Shown one piece after another: positions 53,400 through 61,551 of a stretch of 64,000 nt of DNA. The first letter of the stretch is position 1; every line of letters begins with the position of its first letter. The translations under genes and the position numbers were made by a program. The notes beneath the pieces are model-generated. The model was given only the letters and a program-made list of their open reading frames with translations, made no database searches and was not told the origin of the DNA. Source of the stretch: Pseudomonas sp. Bc-h (lineage in GTDB: Bacteria > Pseudomonadota > Gammaproteobacteria > Pseudomonadales > Pseudomonadaceae); the NCBI RefSeq assembly GCF_002080045.1, contig NZ_MUIN01000003.1, positions 255,501 to 319,500 of the forward strand. The letters run 5' to 3'.

Positions 53400-54055
53400 T
53401 CAACTGGTGGAAGGCCGGTACTGCAGCGCTTCTGCGATATGACTTCTTGCAATAGCGTCCACCCGCTCCAGATCGGCCAATGTACGTGCCACTTTCAGCA
53501 GTCTATGTGCTGCGCGCAAAGAGAGGGTCAGCCGCTCGCAAGCGGTCTCCAGCCATGCTTCGTCTTCTGCCTTGAGCGCGCAATGTTGCCGTAGCGCTGG
53601 CAGATCGAGAAAGGCATTGGCGCAACCCTGGCGTTTTTGCTGACGCTCCCGGGCTTCGGACACCAGCAACGCTGCGCTTGCGCTGCTGTCGCCGGTTTGT
53701 GGGGGAGCGGCCAGCGAGGTGGTTTCGCGGGCGACGGTCAGGTGCAAGTCGATTCGGTCCAGCAACGGACCGGAGAGTTTGTTGCGATAACGCTGGATCT
53801 GATCGGTCGAACAGCGGCAACGGCCCGTAGGTTCGCCGTGGTAGCCGCAAGGGCAGGGGTTCATCGCCGCCACCAGCTGAAAGCGCGCCGGAAAACGCAC
53901 CCGGTCACGCGCCCTGGAAATCACGATGTGGCCTGACTCCAGCGGCTCTCTCAGCACTTCCAACACGCGACGATCAAACTCGGGAAGCTCGTCGAGGAAC
54001 AGCACGCCGTGATGAGCCAACGTAATTTCGCCTGGCTGCGGACGACTGCCACCGC
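53400..54055 (-). pseudogene. comM: comM (yifB) 3' fragment, interrupted
   Basis: C-terminal remnant (about 218 aa) of the ComM/YifB Mg-chelatase-like AAA+ helicase that promotes branch migration in natural transformation. SGGSRPQPGEITLAHHGVLF to DELPEFDRRVLEVLREPLES is the AAA+ Walker B region, followed by the C-terminal domain. The N-terminal half, including Walker A, is missing: at 54056 the sequence switches to transposon end. The reading frame then runs into transposon DNA to 54149. Confidence 0.92.
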
Positions 54056-54115
54056 TGTAAGGAACTTTGCTCAATGCGAAAAAATCAAAAAATCTCTGAT
54101 TATTTGAGAGGTCGC

Positions 54116-54171
54116 TTGTCTTGTGTCGGAGCGCTCGGGTACATAGCACCTACACTCCTCTAATTAGGTGC
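54116..54171 (+). promoter_or_regulatory. candidate tnsA promoter and operator
   Basis: TTGTCT (54116) and TACATA (54140) with an 18-base spacer are possible promoter hexamers. A perfect inverted repeat GCACCTA-12-TAGGTGC (54146-54171) overlaps the predicted start of transcription and ends just before the tnsA ATG. Confidence 0.4.
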
Positions 54172-54174
54172 CTC

Positions 54175-54885
54175 ATGCGCGATGTAAGCCAGACCAACCG
54201 ACCTGTTACCGAGACTCAGATGTCTTCTCCAGCCAAGCCTGTAAGAAAGACAAATCGTAGCTCCCGAGGCGTGAGGGGCCTCGTTCCGAGCATGGGCCAC
54301 TACGAATCCGCCCTAGAGCGGGACATGATGGAGCTGATTCGCTTTGACAGGAGAGTAGGTAGCTTTACGGCTCAACCTCTTACTATTTCCTATTCTTCTA
54401 TAGATGGAAAAGCATGCTCCTATACCCCCGACGGGCTTATCACATTCGTAGATCAAAGTATTGGTGGTGCACCGATTCTTTACGAAATAAAGTACCGGGA
54501 AGACTTTAGGGGGAACTGGCGGGTTTTGATGCCGAAGTTTCGTGCAGCCAAAAAATACTGTGCGGAAGTAGGATGGCGGTTTCATGTGTATACAGAAAAT
54601 GAAGTTCGCACGCCGTACTTGGCAAATACTAAATTTCTATGGCCTTTTATTGGTCGATCAGTAGATTTGGCTATTTGCAGTATTTTACTTGACTCAGTGC
54701 TGCGCTTAGGGATGGCCACGCCAGAAATACTGCTGCGAGAAGCTTTGGCACTCAAATACGATACTGGCAGAGTAATTCCTGTGTTGTGGCATCTTATCGC
54801 AGTTGGTCGGATTGGATGTGATCTGCAGGAGAAGCTAACTTTGAGCTCTAGGGTTTGGTCGGCTGAGGAGATTCATCTTGAATAA
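54175..54885 (+). CDS. tnsA: TnsA-type transposon endonuclease
   Basis: 236-aa TnsA-family restriction-like endonuclease that cuts the 5' ends of the transposon so it moves by cut-and-paste. The PD-(D/E)xK residues are visible: E44 (HYESALERD), D86 (TPDG), E104 and K106 (LYEIKYRE). It has an N-terminal basic stretch. Start ATG at 54175 with AGGTG upstream; a longer frame to 54121 crosses the promoter. Overlaps tnsB by eight bases. Confidence 0.87.
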   Translation: MRDVSQTNRPVTETQMSSPAKPVRKTNRSSRGVRGLVPSMGHYESALERDMMELIRFDRRVGSFTAQPLTISYSSIDGKACSYTPDGLITFVDQSIGGAPILYEIKYREDFRGNWRVLMPKFRAAKKYCAEVGWRFHVYTENEVRTPYLANTKFLWPFIGRSVDLAICSILLDSVLRLGMATPEILLREALALKYDTGRVIPVLWHLIAVGRIGCDLQEKLTLSSRVWSAEEIHLE

Positions 54886-56749
54886 AATTCGTCCTGGGTG
54901 CTTGGTATACTGGCGCGAAGACGCGTATGTAGTTATAGAGCTTAGTAATCTGACTGAGGCTGTCGTTAGGTCGGTTGAAAACCAGAGAGTAGCTGTGGTT
55001 CGTGCCTCTGAGCTAGCTAGCTCCCCAAAATCTGTCGGCAGACTGGAAGCTTCCCATGTTTTGATCAATGACAAAGAATGGGATCAAGCTCTTTCGAAAT
55101 ACGAGTTGATCCGGCCATTGTTACAAGAAACTCGTAATGATCATGAGAAGATACTCGCGGCCTCAAGGGAGTCAGGCAAAAGCCCTGCAACGATCTATCG
55201 ATGGTTACAAACCTTTAGGGATTCTGGCCTAGTCTCTTCTTTGCTTAGATCTCGTAGGCACGATAAAGGAAGTGGTCGCTTGAGCGAGGATGCCGAAACC
55301 CTGATAAATAATGTCATAGATAAAGTCTATCTGGTAGAGGAACGTCCGAAAGTCTCACAACTATATCAAACGGTTAAAATTGCCTTCGAGCAACAAGGGT
55401 TAAAAGTGCCACACATTAACACCATCCATCGCCGGGTACGTGATATTGACGAAAAAGAACGTACTCGGAGACGGTTGGGGCCCCGAGCAGCAAAACATAT
55501 TCACTCGCCCTTGCGGGGGAAGTTTCCTGCTACTTTAGCACCAAACTCGGTTGTGCAAATTGACCACACGCCGGTTGACGTGATTCTTGTTGATGAGCAA
55601 CACCGCCTGCCGATAGGACGTCCATATCTCACAATGAGTATTGATGTTCATACACGTATGATCAGCGGTTTCTTCCTCTCTCTTGATCCCCCGAGTGCAG
55701 TATCCGCTGCTCTTTGCATTGCTCATGCGGTAATAAAAAAGGATGAGTGGCTTGCTAAGAGGGATATAGATGCTGAATGGCCAATCTATGGTTTGATGCA
55801 AAAGATCCATGTCGACAATGCAAAGGAATTCGTCGGCAGAGCTCTTAGTAGGGGATGCGAAGAATACGGTATATCGCTTGAATGGCGTCCTAAGGGCCAG
55901 CCAAACTATGGGCCGCATATCGAGCGTGCTTTTCGGACATTTATGAGTGAAGCGCATACGCTCAAAGGAACAACATTTTCGAATGTCAAGGAAAAGCTAG
56001 ATTATGACTCTGAAGGGCGTGCTTGCTTAACGCTAGCAGAGCTTGAACTATGGTTAACTCTTTATATAGTTTATGTTTATCATAATAATAAGCACGTAGG
56101 GATTTGCGACTTCCCACCTATAAAATGTTATGCTCAATGTGTTTTTGGGGCGGGTGATGAATTGGGTGTGGGGTTGCCAGAGTCGATTGCAAATGAAGAT
56201 AAGTTGCGACTGGATTTTATGCCGTTTGAGCATAAAAGTGTGCAGCGTCATGGAATAACCTGGGACTATATAAGTTACTACGCGCCGGTGTTGAAAAACC
56301 GAATTGGCCAGAAAGACGCAAACGGAAAAAGCAGAAAATTTTATTGTGTCAGGGATCCTCGTGATATCAGTGTAATTTATTTTTTAGATCCGGATCAAAA
56401 GGTCTATTATCCCATTCCGTATTTCGACGCTACTCTGCCTCCAATGAGCAAATGGGATCTTAAAGAAGTTAGGCGGATAATTAAGAGCGATCCTCGCGGG
56501 CATGTGAACGAGCATGCGATCCGTGAAGGGTATTGCAGGATGCGGAAGATTGAAGAAGAAGCAATAGAGAAAACCAGATTGGCGAAGAATGCGCGAGCAA
56601 CGGAAAAGCGTAAACGGCGCACGGTCGAGCGTCGAGTTGGATGGAAAGGTGTCCACTCTAGCGTGTCAGAGCATCCGACAGATGCATTTGATGAGGAAGT
56701 TGATGACAATCTTGATGCTTTCGACGAAATAGAGGCCGGTTTGTCATGA
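54878..56749 (+). CDS. tnsB: TnsB-type DDE transposase
   Basis: 623-aa Mu/TnsB family transposase. The DDE triad is D229 (VVQIDHTPVD), D313 (IHVDNAKEF) and E349 (GPHIERAF), with 35 residues between the second D and E as expected. N-terminal helix-turn-helix regions (about 80-190) would bind transposon ends. The C-terminal basic tail (about 570-600, rich in Arg/Lys) is the likely TnsC contact. AT-rich codon use unlike flanking genes. Overlaps tnsA and tnsC. Confidence 0.92.
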   Translation: MNKIRPGCLVYWREDAYVVIELSNLTEAVVRSVENQRVAVVRASELASSPKSVGRLEASHVLINDKEWDQALSKYELIRPLLQETRNDHEKILAASRESGKSPATIYRWLQTFRDSGLVSSLLRSRRHDKGSGRLSEDAETLINNVIDKVYLVEERPKVSQLYQTVKIAFEQQGLKVPHINTIHRRVRDIDEKERTRRRLGPRAAKHIHSPLRGKFPATLAPNSVVQIDHTPVDVILVDEQHRLPIGRPYLTMSIDVHTRMISGFFLSLDPPSAVSAALCIAHAVIKKDEWLAKRDIDAEWPIYGLMQKIHVDNAKEFVGRALSRGCEEYGISLEWRPKGQPNYGPHIERAFRTFMSEAHTLKGTTFSNVKEKLDYDSEGRACLTLAELELWLTLYIVYVYHNNKHVGICDFPPIKCYAQCVFGAGDELGVGLPESIANEDKLRLDFMPFEHKSVQRHGITWDYISYYAPVLKNRIGQKDANGKSRKFYCVRDPRDISVIYFLDPDQKVYYPIPYFDATLPPMSKWDLKEVRRIIKSDPRGHVNEHAIREGYCRMRKIEEEAIEKTRLAKNARATEKRKRRTVERRVGWKGVHSSVSEHPTDAFDEEVDDNLDAFDEIEAGLS

Positions 56750-57639
56750 GTGATTTCTCCCATTTGCTACCATCGATAATAGATAAAATCTCATGCATGA
56801 ACGATCAAGAACGTATAGATCACCTCGCTATGCAAAGATGGATAGGATATACACGAGCACGCGAAGTCAGTGAAGCACTTGAGGCTTTATACAATCATCC
56901 GCGAGTGACTCGGATGCCAAACATGCTTTTGATCGGTCGGACGAATAATGGAAAAACCGACATGGTTAAGCGATTCGCCGCAAAGCACCCTGCTACTGAG
57001 AACTTGGGCGGCGAAAACATATTGGCTCCTGTAATTTTTGTCCAGACACCGCCAAAGCCGACAGAAAATGGATTTTATGCGGAAATTCTCCGTCCCTTGA
57101 TGATAAAGCCTGTCGCAGGATCGAATGATGCAAAGCGTTCGCAAGTGGTAGATATACTCAGGGCGGTGCAGCTAAAAGTTCTTATAATAGATGAGATGCA
57201 TAATACTTTAGCTAATTCTTCTCAAAGTCAGCATCAGTTCTTGAACCTTATAAAGTATTTAACAAATGAGCTGCAGGTGTCGATCGTCGGGGTAGGAGAT
57301 GAGACCTTGCTGAATGCTGTGAGTATTGATTCACAAATTCAAAATCGATTTGAACCTCAGATACTTACACGTTGGGTCAAAGGGGCAGAATTCACTAGGC
57401 TGCTTAAATCTTTTGAGAAGATCTTACCGCTCAGAAATGCATCAAACCTCAGTGAGCCGTTGCTGTCGGCGAAAATCCTGTCCTTGAGCGAAGGTACCAT
57501 TGGCGAACTGTCAAAACTCCTGAACGCAGCAGCAAGTCTTGCTATAAGCTCGGGGAGCGAAGCTATAGATCTCGAAATTCTGAACGCCTGTCCGTTCACA
57601 CCACCTTCACAGCGAAGAAGAGTTGTGGGTGAGATATAA
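56746..57639 (+). CDS. tnsC: TnsC/TniB-type AAA+ regulator
   Basis: 297-aa AAA+ protein that links target selection to the transposase. Walker A GRTNNGKT (64-71), Walker B VLIIDEMHN (D149, E150), and the sensor GVGDETLLNAV. Size and motif match TniB/TnsC of Tn5053/Tn6022-type elements. Its start overlaps the tnsB stop (ATGA), indicating coupled translation. Confidence 0.92.
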   Translation: MSDFSHLLPSIIDKISCMNDQERIDHLAMQRWIGYTRAREVSEALEALYNHPRVTRMPNMLLIGRTNNGKTDMVKRFAAKHPATENLGGENILAPVIFVQTPPKPTENGFYAEILRPLMIKPVAGSNDAKRSQVVDILRAVQLKVLIIDEMHNTLANSSQSQHQFLNLIKYLTNELQVSIVGVGDETLLNAVSIDSQIQNRFEPQILTRWVKGAEFTRLLKSFEKILPLRNASNLSEPLLSAKILSLSEGTIGELSKLLNAAASLAISSGSEAIDLEILNACPFTPPSQRRRVVGEI

Positions 57640-57640
57640 A

Positions 57641-58780
57641 ATGGTTCCCATGCATCCTCAGCCAAGAGTGGGCGAGATTTTTTCCTCCTGGCTGGTGAGG
57701 CTGTCCTTGGCAAATGGTCTACCACTACACAGCTTTTACTCTGGATTGTTAAGGTATCGCCAGGCAATCTGGAATCGTGACATTGATCGGCATCCGCCTA
57801 TCAGCTTTCTCGAGTGCCTTAATCACGCTACCAAAGTTCCAATAAGCCAGCTTAATGAGCTGACTTTAGTAAGGTATGAAGGCTTGTTTTATGACGAGCT
57901 TTCGGCAACTGGTGTTGTGCCATGGTTGCTGCCGCTAGGTATTTATCATCGCACTCACAAACTTGCGGGTATGCAATTTTGTCCGCTGTGTCTAAAGGAA
58001 GATTCGAACCCGTATTACAGGCTGAAGTGGCGAGTAGGCTTGATAGTTCTATGTGATGTACATAATTGTGTTTTAGTTGATCGTTGTCCGAAATGTAATA
58101 GTCCAGTTATTTTCCATCGGCATGGAATTGGTAGGGGTAAATATCTACATCCTAATTGTCTTAAGTATTGTTATTCTTGCAATCATAATTTGTCCACGGT
58201 AGAGCCAACTTACCCAGATTGGCCAGACCTTGGTTCGCAATCGCTACTTGAGCGCTTGATCCGTGAGTTCGAGTTTTGTCCATGGCAGGGATTTCCGGTC
58301 GGTGCTGATTGCCCTATACCTTTTTTTATAGGGTTGCGTGTGATTTTAAACTTGCTTAATGGCCGCTTCGGGGGACGGATACAGACATCAATCTGTTCAG
58401 AATTACCTGTAGGAGTTGTGCAGTCCTCCGCTCTGCATTTCGAATACCTAGACACCGCTAGACGCTTGCACTTGCTGCTATGTGCATGTTGGTTGATTCA
58501 AGGCTGGCCTGACCGCTTCGTACTATCCTGCCGCAATGCTGGGCTATCAAGAAGTCGAATCCTTGAGGTGCCTGATGCTAGTCCGTACTGGCTTGAGACC
58601 GTACTTTCCGGTCACTTGGATAGTCGGACCTACTCGCCAAGTCAGGAGGAATTTTTGCAAGCAGCGGCATATTTGGTTTCAAAAGATCGACAGTTAACCA
58701 CCCAAGGCATTATGGAAGTTTTAGGAGTTCAACGAGACGCTGCAAGAAGAATGATTAAAATCTGGCTTCCACATTCGTAA
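57641..58780 (+). CDS. tniQ: TniQ/TnsD-type target selector
   Basis: 379-aa TniQ-family protein that recognises the attachment site. The zinc-finger ligands are FCPLC (C114, C117), LCDVHNC (C138 and H141) and RCPKC (C149, C152), with a second Cys cluster near YCYSCNH. ATG at 57641 is one base after the tnsC stop. The C-terminal region (about 320-379) has a helix-turn-helix-like segment. Because insertion is at comM, this is the candidate comM-site reader. Confidence 0.88.
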   Translation: MVPMHPQPRVGEIFSSWLVRLSLANGLPLHSFYSGLLRYRQAIWNRDIDRHPPISFLECLNHATKVPISQLNELTLVRYEGLFYDELSATGVVPWLLPLGIYHRTHKLAGMQFCPLCLKEDSNPYYRLKWRVGLIVLCDVHNCVLVDRCPKCNSPVIFHRHGIGRGKYLHPNCLKYCYSCNHNLSTVEPTYPDWPDLGSQSLLERLIREFEFCPWQGFPVGADCPIPFFIGLRVILNLLNGRFGGRIQTSICSELPVGVVQSSALHFEYLDTARRLHLLLCACWLIQGWPDRFVLSCRNAGLSRSRILEVPDASPYWLETVLSGHLDSRTYSPSQEEFLQAAAYLVSKDRQLTTQGIMEVLGVQRDAARRMIKIWLPHS

Positions 58781-58782
58781 AC

Positions 58783-58908
58783 CTAGCTGTTCTGAATGGA
58801 ATAGACCCAGGTCACCACGGTGGACGCCCCTTGGTGGCGAACTAGGCTCTCAAGTTGAGAGATACGCTTGTAGGTCTCGTACAGCGAAGTCATGCCACCC
58901 TGCGACAT
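58783..58908 (-). CDS. small ORF, unrecognised
   Basis: 41-codon frame starting MSQGGMTSLYETYKRISQLE, convergent with tniQ and downstream of the TIR remnant. No clear ribosome-binding site and no family I recognise; it may be chance or a remnant. Confidence 0.2.
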   Translation of the reverse strand: MSQGGMTSLYETYKRISQLESLVRHQGASTVVTWVYSIQNS

Positions 58909-58941
58909 TACAGTGATATCCACGGCCTCGTCGCAGAATTC

Positions 58942-59430
58942 TCAAGTCAGCTTATCAACCAATTTTTCAACGATCTCTCGGTCGGCTTTCTCGCGCCAAT
59001 CGGGGTCTTCCGGATCGAATTTAAAACGGACGCCAATGATGTCGGCGGGGATTCCCACAAATTTGGTGTCGTCTAAGTAAATGGGAATAACGCGCTCATC
59101 GGCGATGCGTGGTGCAAAGTGCTCGCGCTCGAACGTTGGCCAGATTTTTTCTGCATGGTGTTTGTCGAGGAGTACGACGACATAGCGCTTTCGTCCGCGA
59201 AAATCTCTTTGAATTTTTTAGTCCACGCCTTCCCTAGAAAATTCGCCTCGAAAACTTCGTCGTAGAAAACAGGAACGTCGAGGTCCACCAGCTGATCCGA
59301 GATATGCTTGGCCAGATCGCGGTTTTCTCCAGCGAACGAAAGCGCGACCTCATATTCGTAATTCTCCGCCAGATCCCGAAAACCGCAATCGCGACGCAGC
59401 GCCTCCCAGTCAAGATGGCAGCATAAGGAT
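58942..59430 (-). pseudogene. frameshifted TIR-domain protein
   Basis: Two frames joined by a one-base shift near 59200 give a continuous TIR domain: YEYEVALSFAGENRDLAKHI and VPVFYDEVFEANFLGKAWTK in the first, then RGRKRYVVVLLDKHHAEKIW and VIPIYLDDTKFVGIPADIIG in the second. This is a bacterial TIR (toll/interleukin receptor) protein, the class used in antiphage NADase defences. A T run reads four where five would restore the frame (GAGATTTT-CGCGG). The 5' end is also uncertain, with no clear start. Confidence 0.72.
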
Positions 59431-59538
59431 CCTAATTTCGATACACATGCTGGTTGGGGACCGACATCTTTCCGTCGGCGGAATAGCCTCGTGAACAGCT
59501 GGCTGACCTAACCGCCGAGCCCAAAGGTCTACGAGCTG

Positions 59539-60210
59539 TTAGTCACCATCACTGAAGGGCTGAATGAGCGCAGGCACCTGGTTGCGCACGTTGCCGATTG
59601 CACGATCCACCTTGAACCATTCGAAGGCCTCAGTCGGCTCTCCCTCGAGCAGTACCAATTGCTCAGCGCGTTCCTTTGGTGTCCCCGGGTCCAACCATTC
59701 CCGCGCTAGTTCCGGTGACAACGTCACTGGCCGACGGTCGTGAATATCGACCATGCCGCCGAGCTGTCGGCAGTGATGATCACAAAGCCATCATGCTCGC
59801 CCGGTTCGTGCTCGCCGATCGGATACTGGCCAATCGCGGTACAGAGGATTGGCGTCCGGTCACGGTGGCGGATCAGGTAGGGCTGCTTTTTGGGGCCGCC
59901 TTCATAAACCCACTCAAACCAGTTGTCGATTGCGATGATCGCCCTGTGCGGCCAAATCGCTTTGAAGAATGGCCCGTGGGAGACTTTCTCAACCCTGGCG
60001 TTGATCGGCGCGGCGCGGTCCTTGGCCCAATGCGGGCGCCAGCCCCAGCGCACCATGTCGGCGCGTAGAAGCTGACCCTCTTGGTGAAAGAGGGCGAGCT
60101 GTGTGGTTGGCGCGGCGTTACAGCGCTCGAAGCGCTCGAAAGGCTGGTCGCCAGCATAGTTAATAAGGGCGTTGGGAATGCTTAGTGCGAAATTGCGCCT
60201 CACTTGACCA
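59539..60210 (-). pseudogene. frameshifted, 5'-truncated SRAP (HMCES/YedK) protein
   Basis: SRAP-family protein that cross-links to abasic sites in single-stranded DNA. Segments AAPTTQLALF, RWGWRPHWAKDRAAPINARV and HDGFVIITADSSA lie in one frame; GMVDIHDRRPVTLSPELARE continues in the next after a one-base loss in a G run near 59760. The catalytic N-terminal MCGR is absent: the frame begins RNFALSIPNALIN at the break next to the IS-like repeats. It is therefore doubly inactivated. Confidence 0.8.
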
Positions 60211-60214
60211 CCCA

Positions 60215-60257
60215 TTTGCATTCAACCTGACCAGTCTTTTGCATTCGATCTGACCAG
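60215..60257. repeat. direct repeats at a possible IS21-family end
   Basis: Two 20-base copies, TTTGCATTCAACCTGACCAG and TTTGCATTCGATCTGACCAG, with a 23-base period, lie against the SRAP break. IS21-family ends typically carry such multiple short repeats; no IstA/IstB remains, so this is tentative. Confidence 0.4.
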
Positions 60258-60443
60258 GTGCGACCAGTGCTAACTAGTGATGTCCATTTACCGTCCCGTG
60301 TGTGGGGGCTTGGGTCAGATCGCCTTACTCTTCAGCGGAGGTGGCAGGCGATGATGCTTGCCTGCTCATGAATGGAAAAAAAACATTAACAAAACCTTCC
60401 ATTTGGAAAAAAAAATAGTTCTGTATTTGCAAAGGGGGAATTT

Positions 60444-60605
60444 ATGAGTGCGAATAATAACGCTGGTTCAGGAAGTCCGCGTTACGTGGAGGCTGGTTTT
60501 TTACCGATCGACAACAACCCAGCGGAGCGCGCAATAAAGCCGTTTGTAATTGCGCCAAAATGGGTTAGAGCGCCCGAAGCCATGTTGGCGCTGACGCCGA
60601 ATTGA
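60444..60605 (+). pseudogene. IS66-family transposase C-terminal fragment
   Basis: 53-codon frame with a good GGGGGAA ribosome-binding site. Residues [20 protein letters not shown] and PFVIAPKW match the C-terminal DDE region of IS66 TnpC (the [15 protein letters not shown] segment). It is fused at both ends to unrelated sequence, so it is debris. The region from 60258 to 60443 holds no gene I can identify. Confidence 0.7.
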
Positions 60606-60720
60606 CCCAGTTGCCGAGATGTCACTGACCCAGTCGGATCCCACGAAAAACATTGCCTGTGCAGCGGGTCGTCGATTCTAAGCTGGGGCAGTCTTGCATC
60701 GGCACGTGGGTCAATTCGGC
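60596..60720. repeat. 125-bp element bounded by 14-bp inverted repeats
   Basis: GCCGAATTGACCCA (60596-60609) and TGGGTCAATTCGGC (60707-60720) are perfect inverted repeats enclosing about 97 bases without a gene. It looks like a small IS-end or MITE-like remnant. The IS66 fragment ends inside the left repeat. Confidence 0.55.
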
Positions 60721-60792
60721 ATAGGCCTCAACACCCCTTCAATACCATCGAGAGGCTGACGAGTCGACGGAGCGGAAAAACGCCTTGAGCCG

Positions 60793-60822
60793 ATGTCAGA
60801 TAAGGTATTAAATATCTGACAT
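60793..60822. promoter_or_regulatory. operator-like perfect inverted repeat before the AbiEi-like gene
   Basis: ATGTCAGATA-10-TATCTGACAT with perfect 10-bp arms, overlapping TATTAA-type -10 sequence, 22 bases before the ATG at 60844. Fits autoregulation by an AbiEi/DUF6088-type repressor. Confidence 0.65.
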
Positions 60823-60843
60823 AACCTACAAGTGAACCTATCG

Positions 60844-61485
60844 ATGCCTTCCCTACCTGTTGCCATTATTGAAAAAAGTCTGACCCTGCCCGAAGGCCAC
60901 GTTCTGAGCCCCAAGGAGTTTCTGCATTTGGGTAGTCGGGACGCAGTGGATCAGGCATTTTCACGCTTGGCTAAATCAGGACGCCTGCTGCGTGTCGCTC
61001 GTGGTATCTACGTTGCTCCCTCACGGGGGAGAGAGGAAACGCAAGCTAGGCGGACAGAAACTGTCGCACTTTCAATTGCTGCGAAGGGAAAGGTCGCGAT
61101 CACAGGTAATGGTGTTGTAGCTGCCAAATCGTTTGGGCTGATTTCGCAAGCTCCGGACGAAGTGACTTTTCTCACTACAGGCCGTAGCAAACAGCTGACC
61201 GTGGGCTTGGCCAAGGCCTCACTGCAGCATGCACCTTATTGGATGTTGGCATTAGGAAGGTCAAGGGCCGGCGATGCCGTCAGGGCAATGGCGTGGATGG
61301 GAGCAGAGTGTGCCGAAGAGACTGCATCACAGCTTCACAGCCAGCTTTCAGTCTCCCAATGGGAAGCTCTTTCCGCTGTTCGGGCTAGTCTACCCACCTG
61401 GATGGCTATTGCAGTGAGCAAGGCTGGCATCTACGGTGGATTACGCAATGGAGGCGGCGCTACTGACCAACGGCCACGCATTTAA
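60844..61485 (+). CDS. AbiEi/DUF6088-like transcriptional regulator or antitoxin
   Basis: 213-aa protein. N-terminal winged-helix region (about 15-60) with GHVLSPKEFLHLGSRDAVDQ, ending in RLLRVARGIYVAPS, which is the typical AbiEi/DUF6088 wing, followed by an alpha/beta domain (VAITGNGVVAAKSFGL). Family members repress their own operons and pair with AbiEii-type nucleotidyltransferase toxins. No such toxin follows; a AAA+ ATPase does. A GTG at 60832 is an alternative start. Role as regulator of the downstream pair is inference. Confidence 0.7.
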   Translation: MPSLPVAIIEKSLTLPEGHVLSPKEFLHLGSRDAVDQAFSRLAKSGRLLRVARGIYVAPSRGREETQARRTETVALSIAAKGKVAITGNGVVAAKSFGLISQAPDEVTFLTTGRSKQLTVGLAKASLQHAPYWMLALGRSRAGDAVRAMAWMGAECAEETASQLHSQLSVSQWEALSAVRASLPTWMAIAVSKAGIYGGLRNGGGATDQRPRI

Positions 61486-61551
61486 CGGCGAACTTAAGGG
61501 TATCAACAGGTCTTAGCGATTAAACTAACTGGATGAAAAAGGTAGAACACC

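Noticed and set aside
60844..61485. complete AbiE toxin-antitoxin pair
   Set aside because: The next gene is a AAA+ ATPase, not an AbiEii nucleotidyltransferase, so only the regulator half is present.
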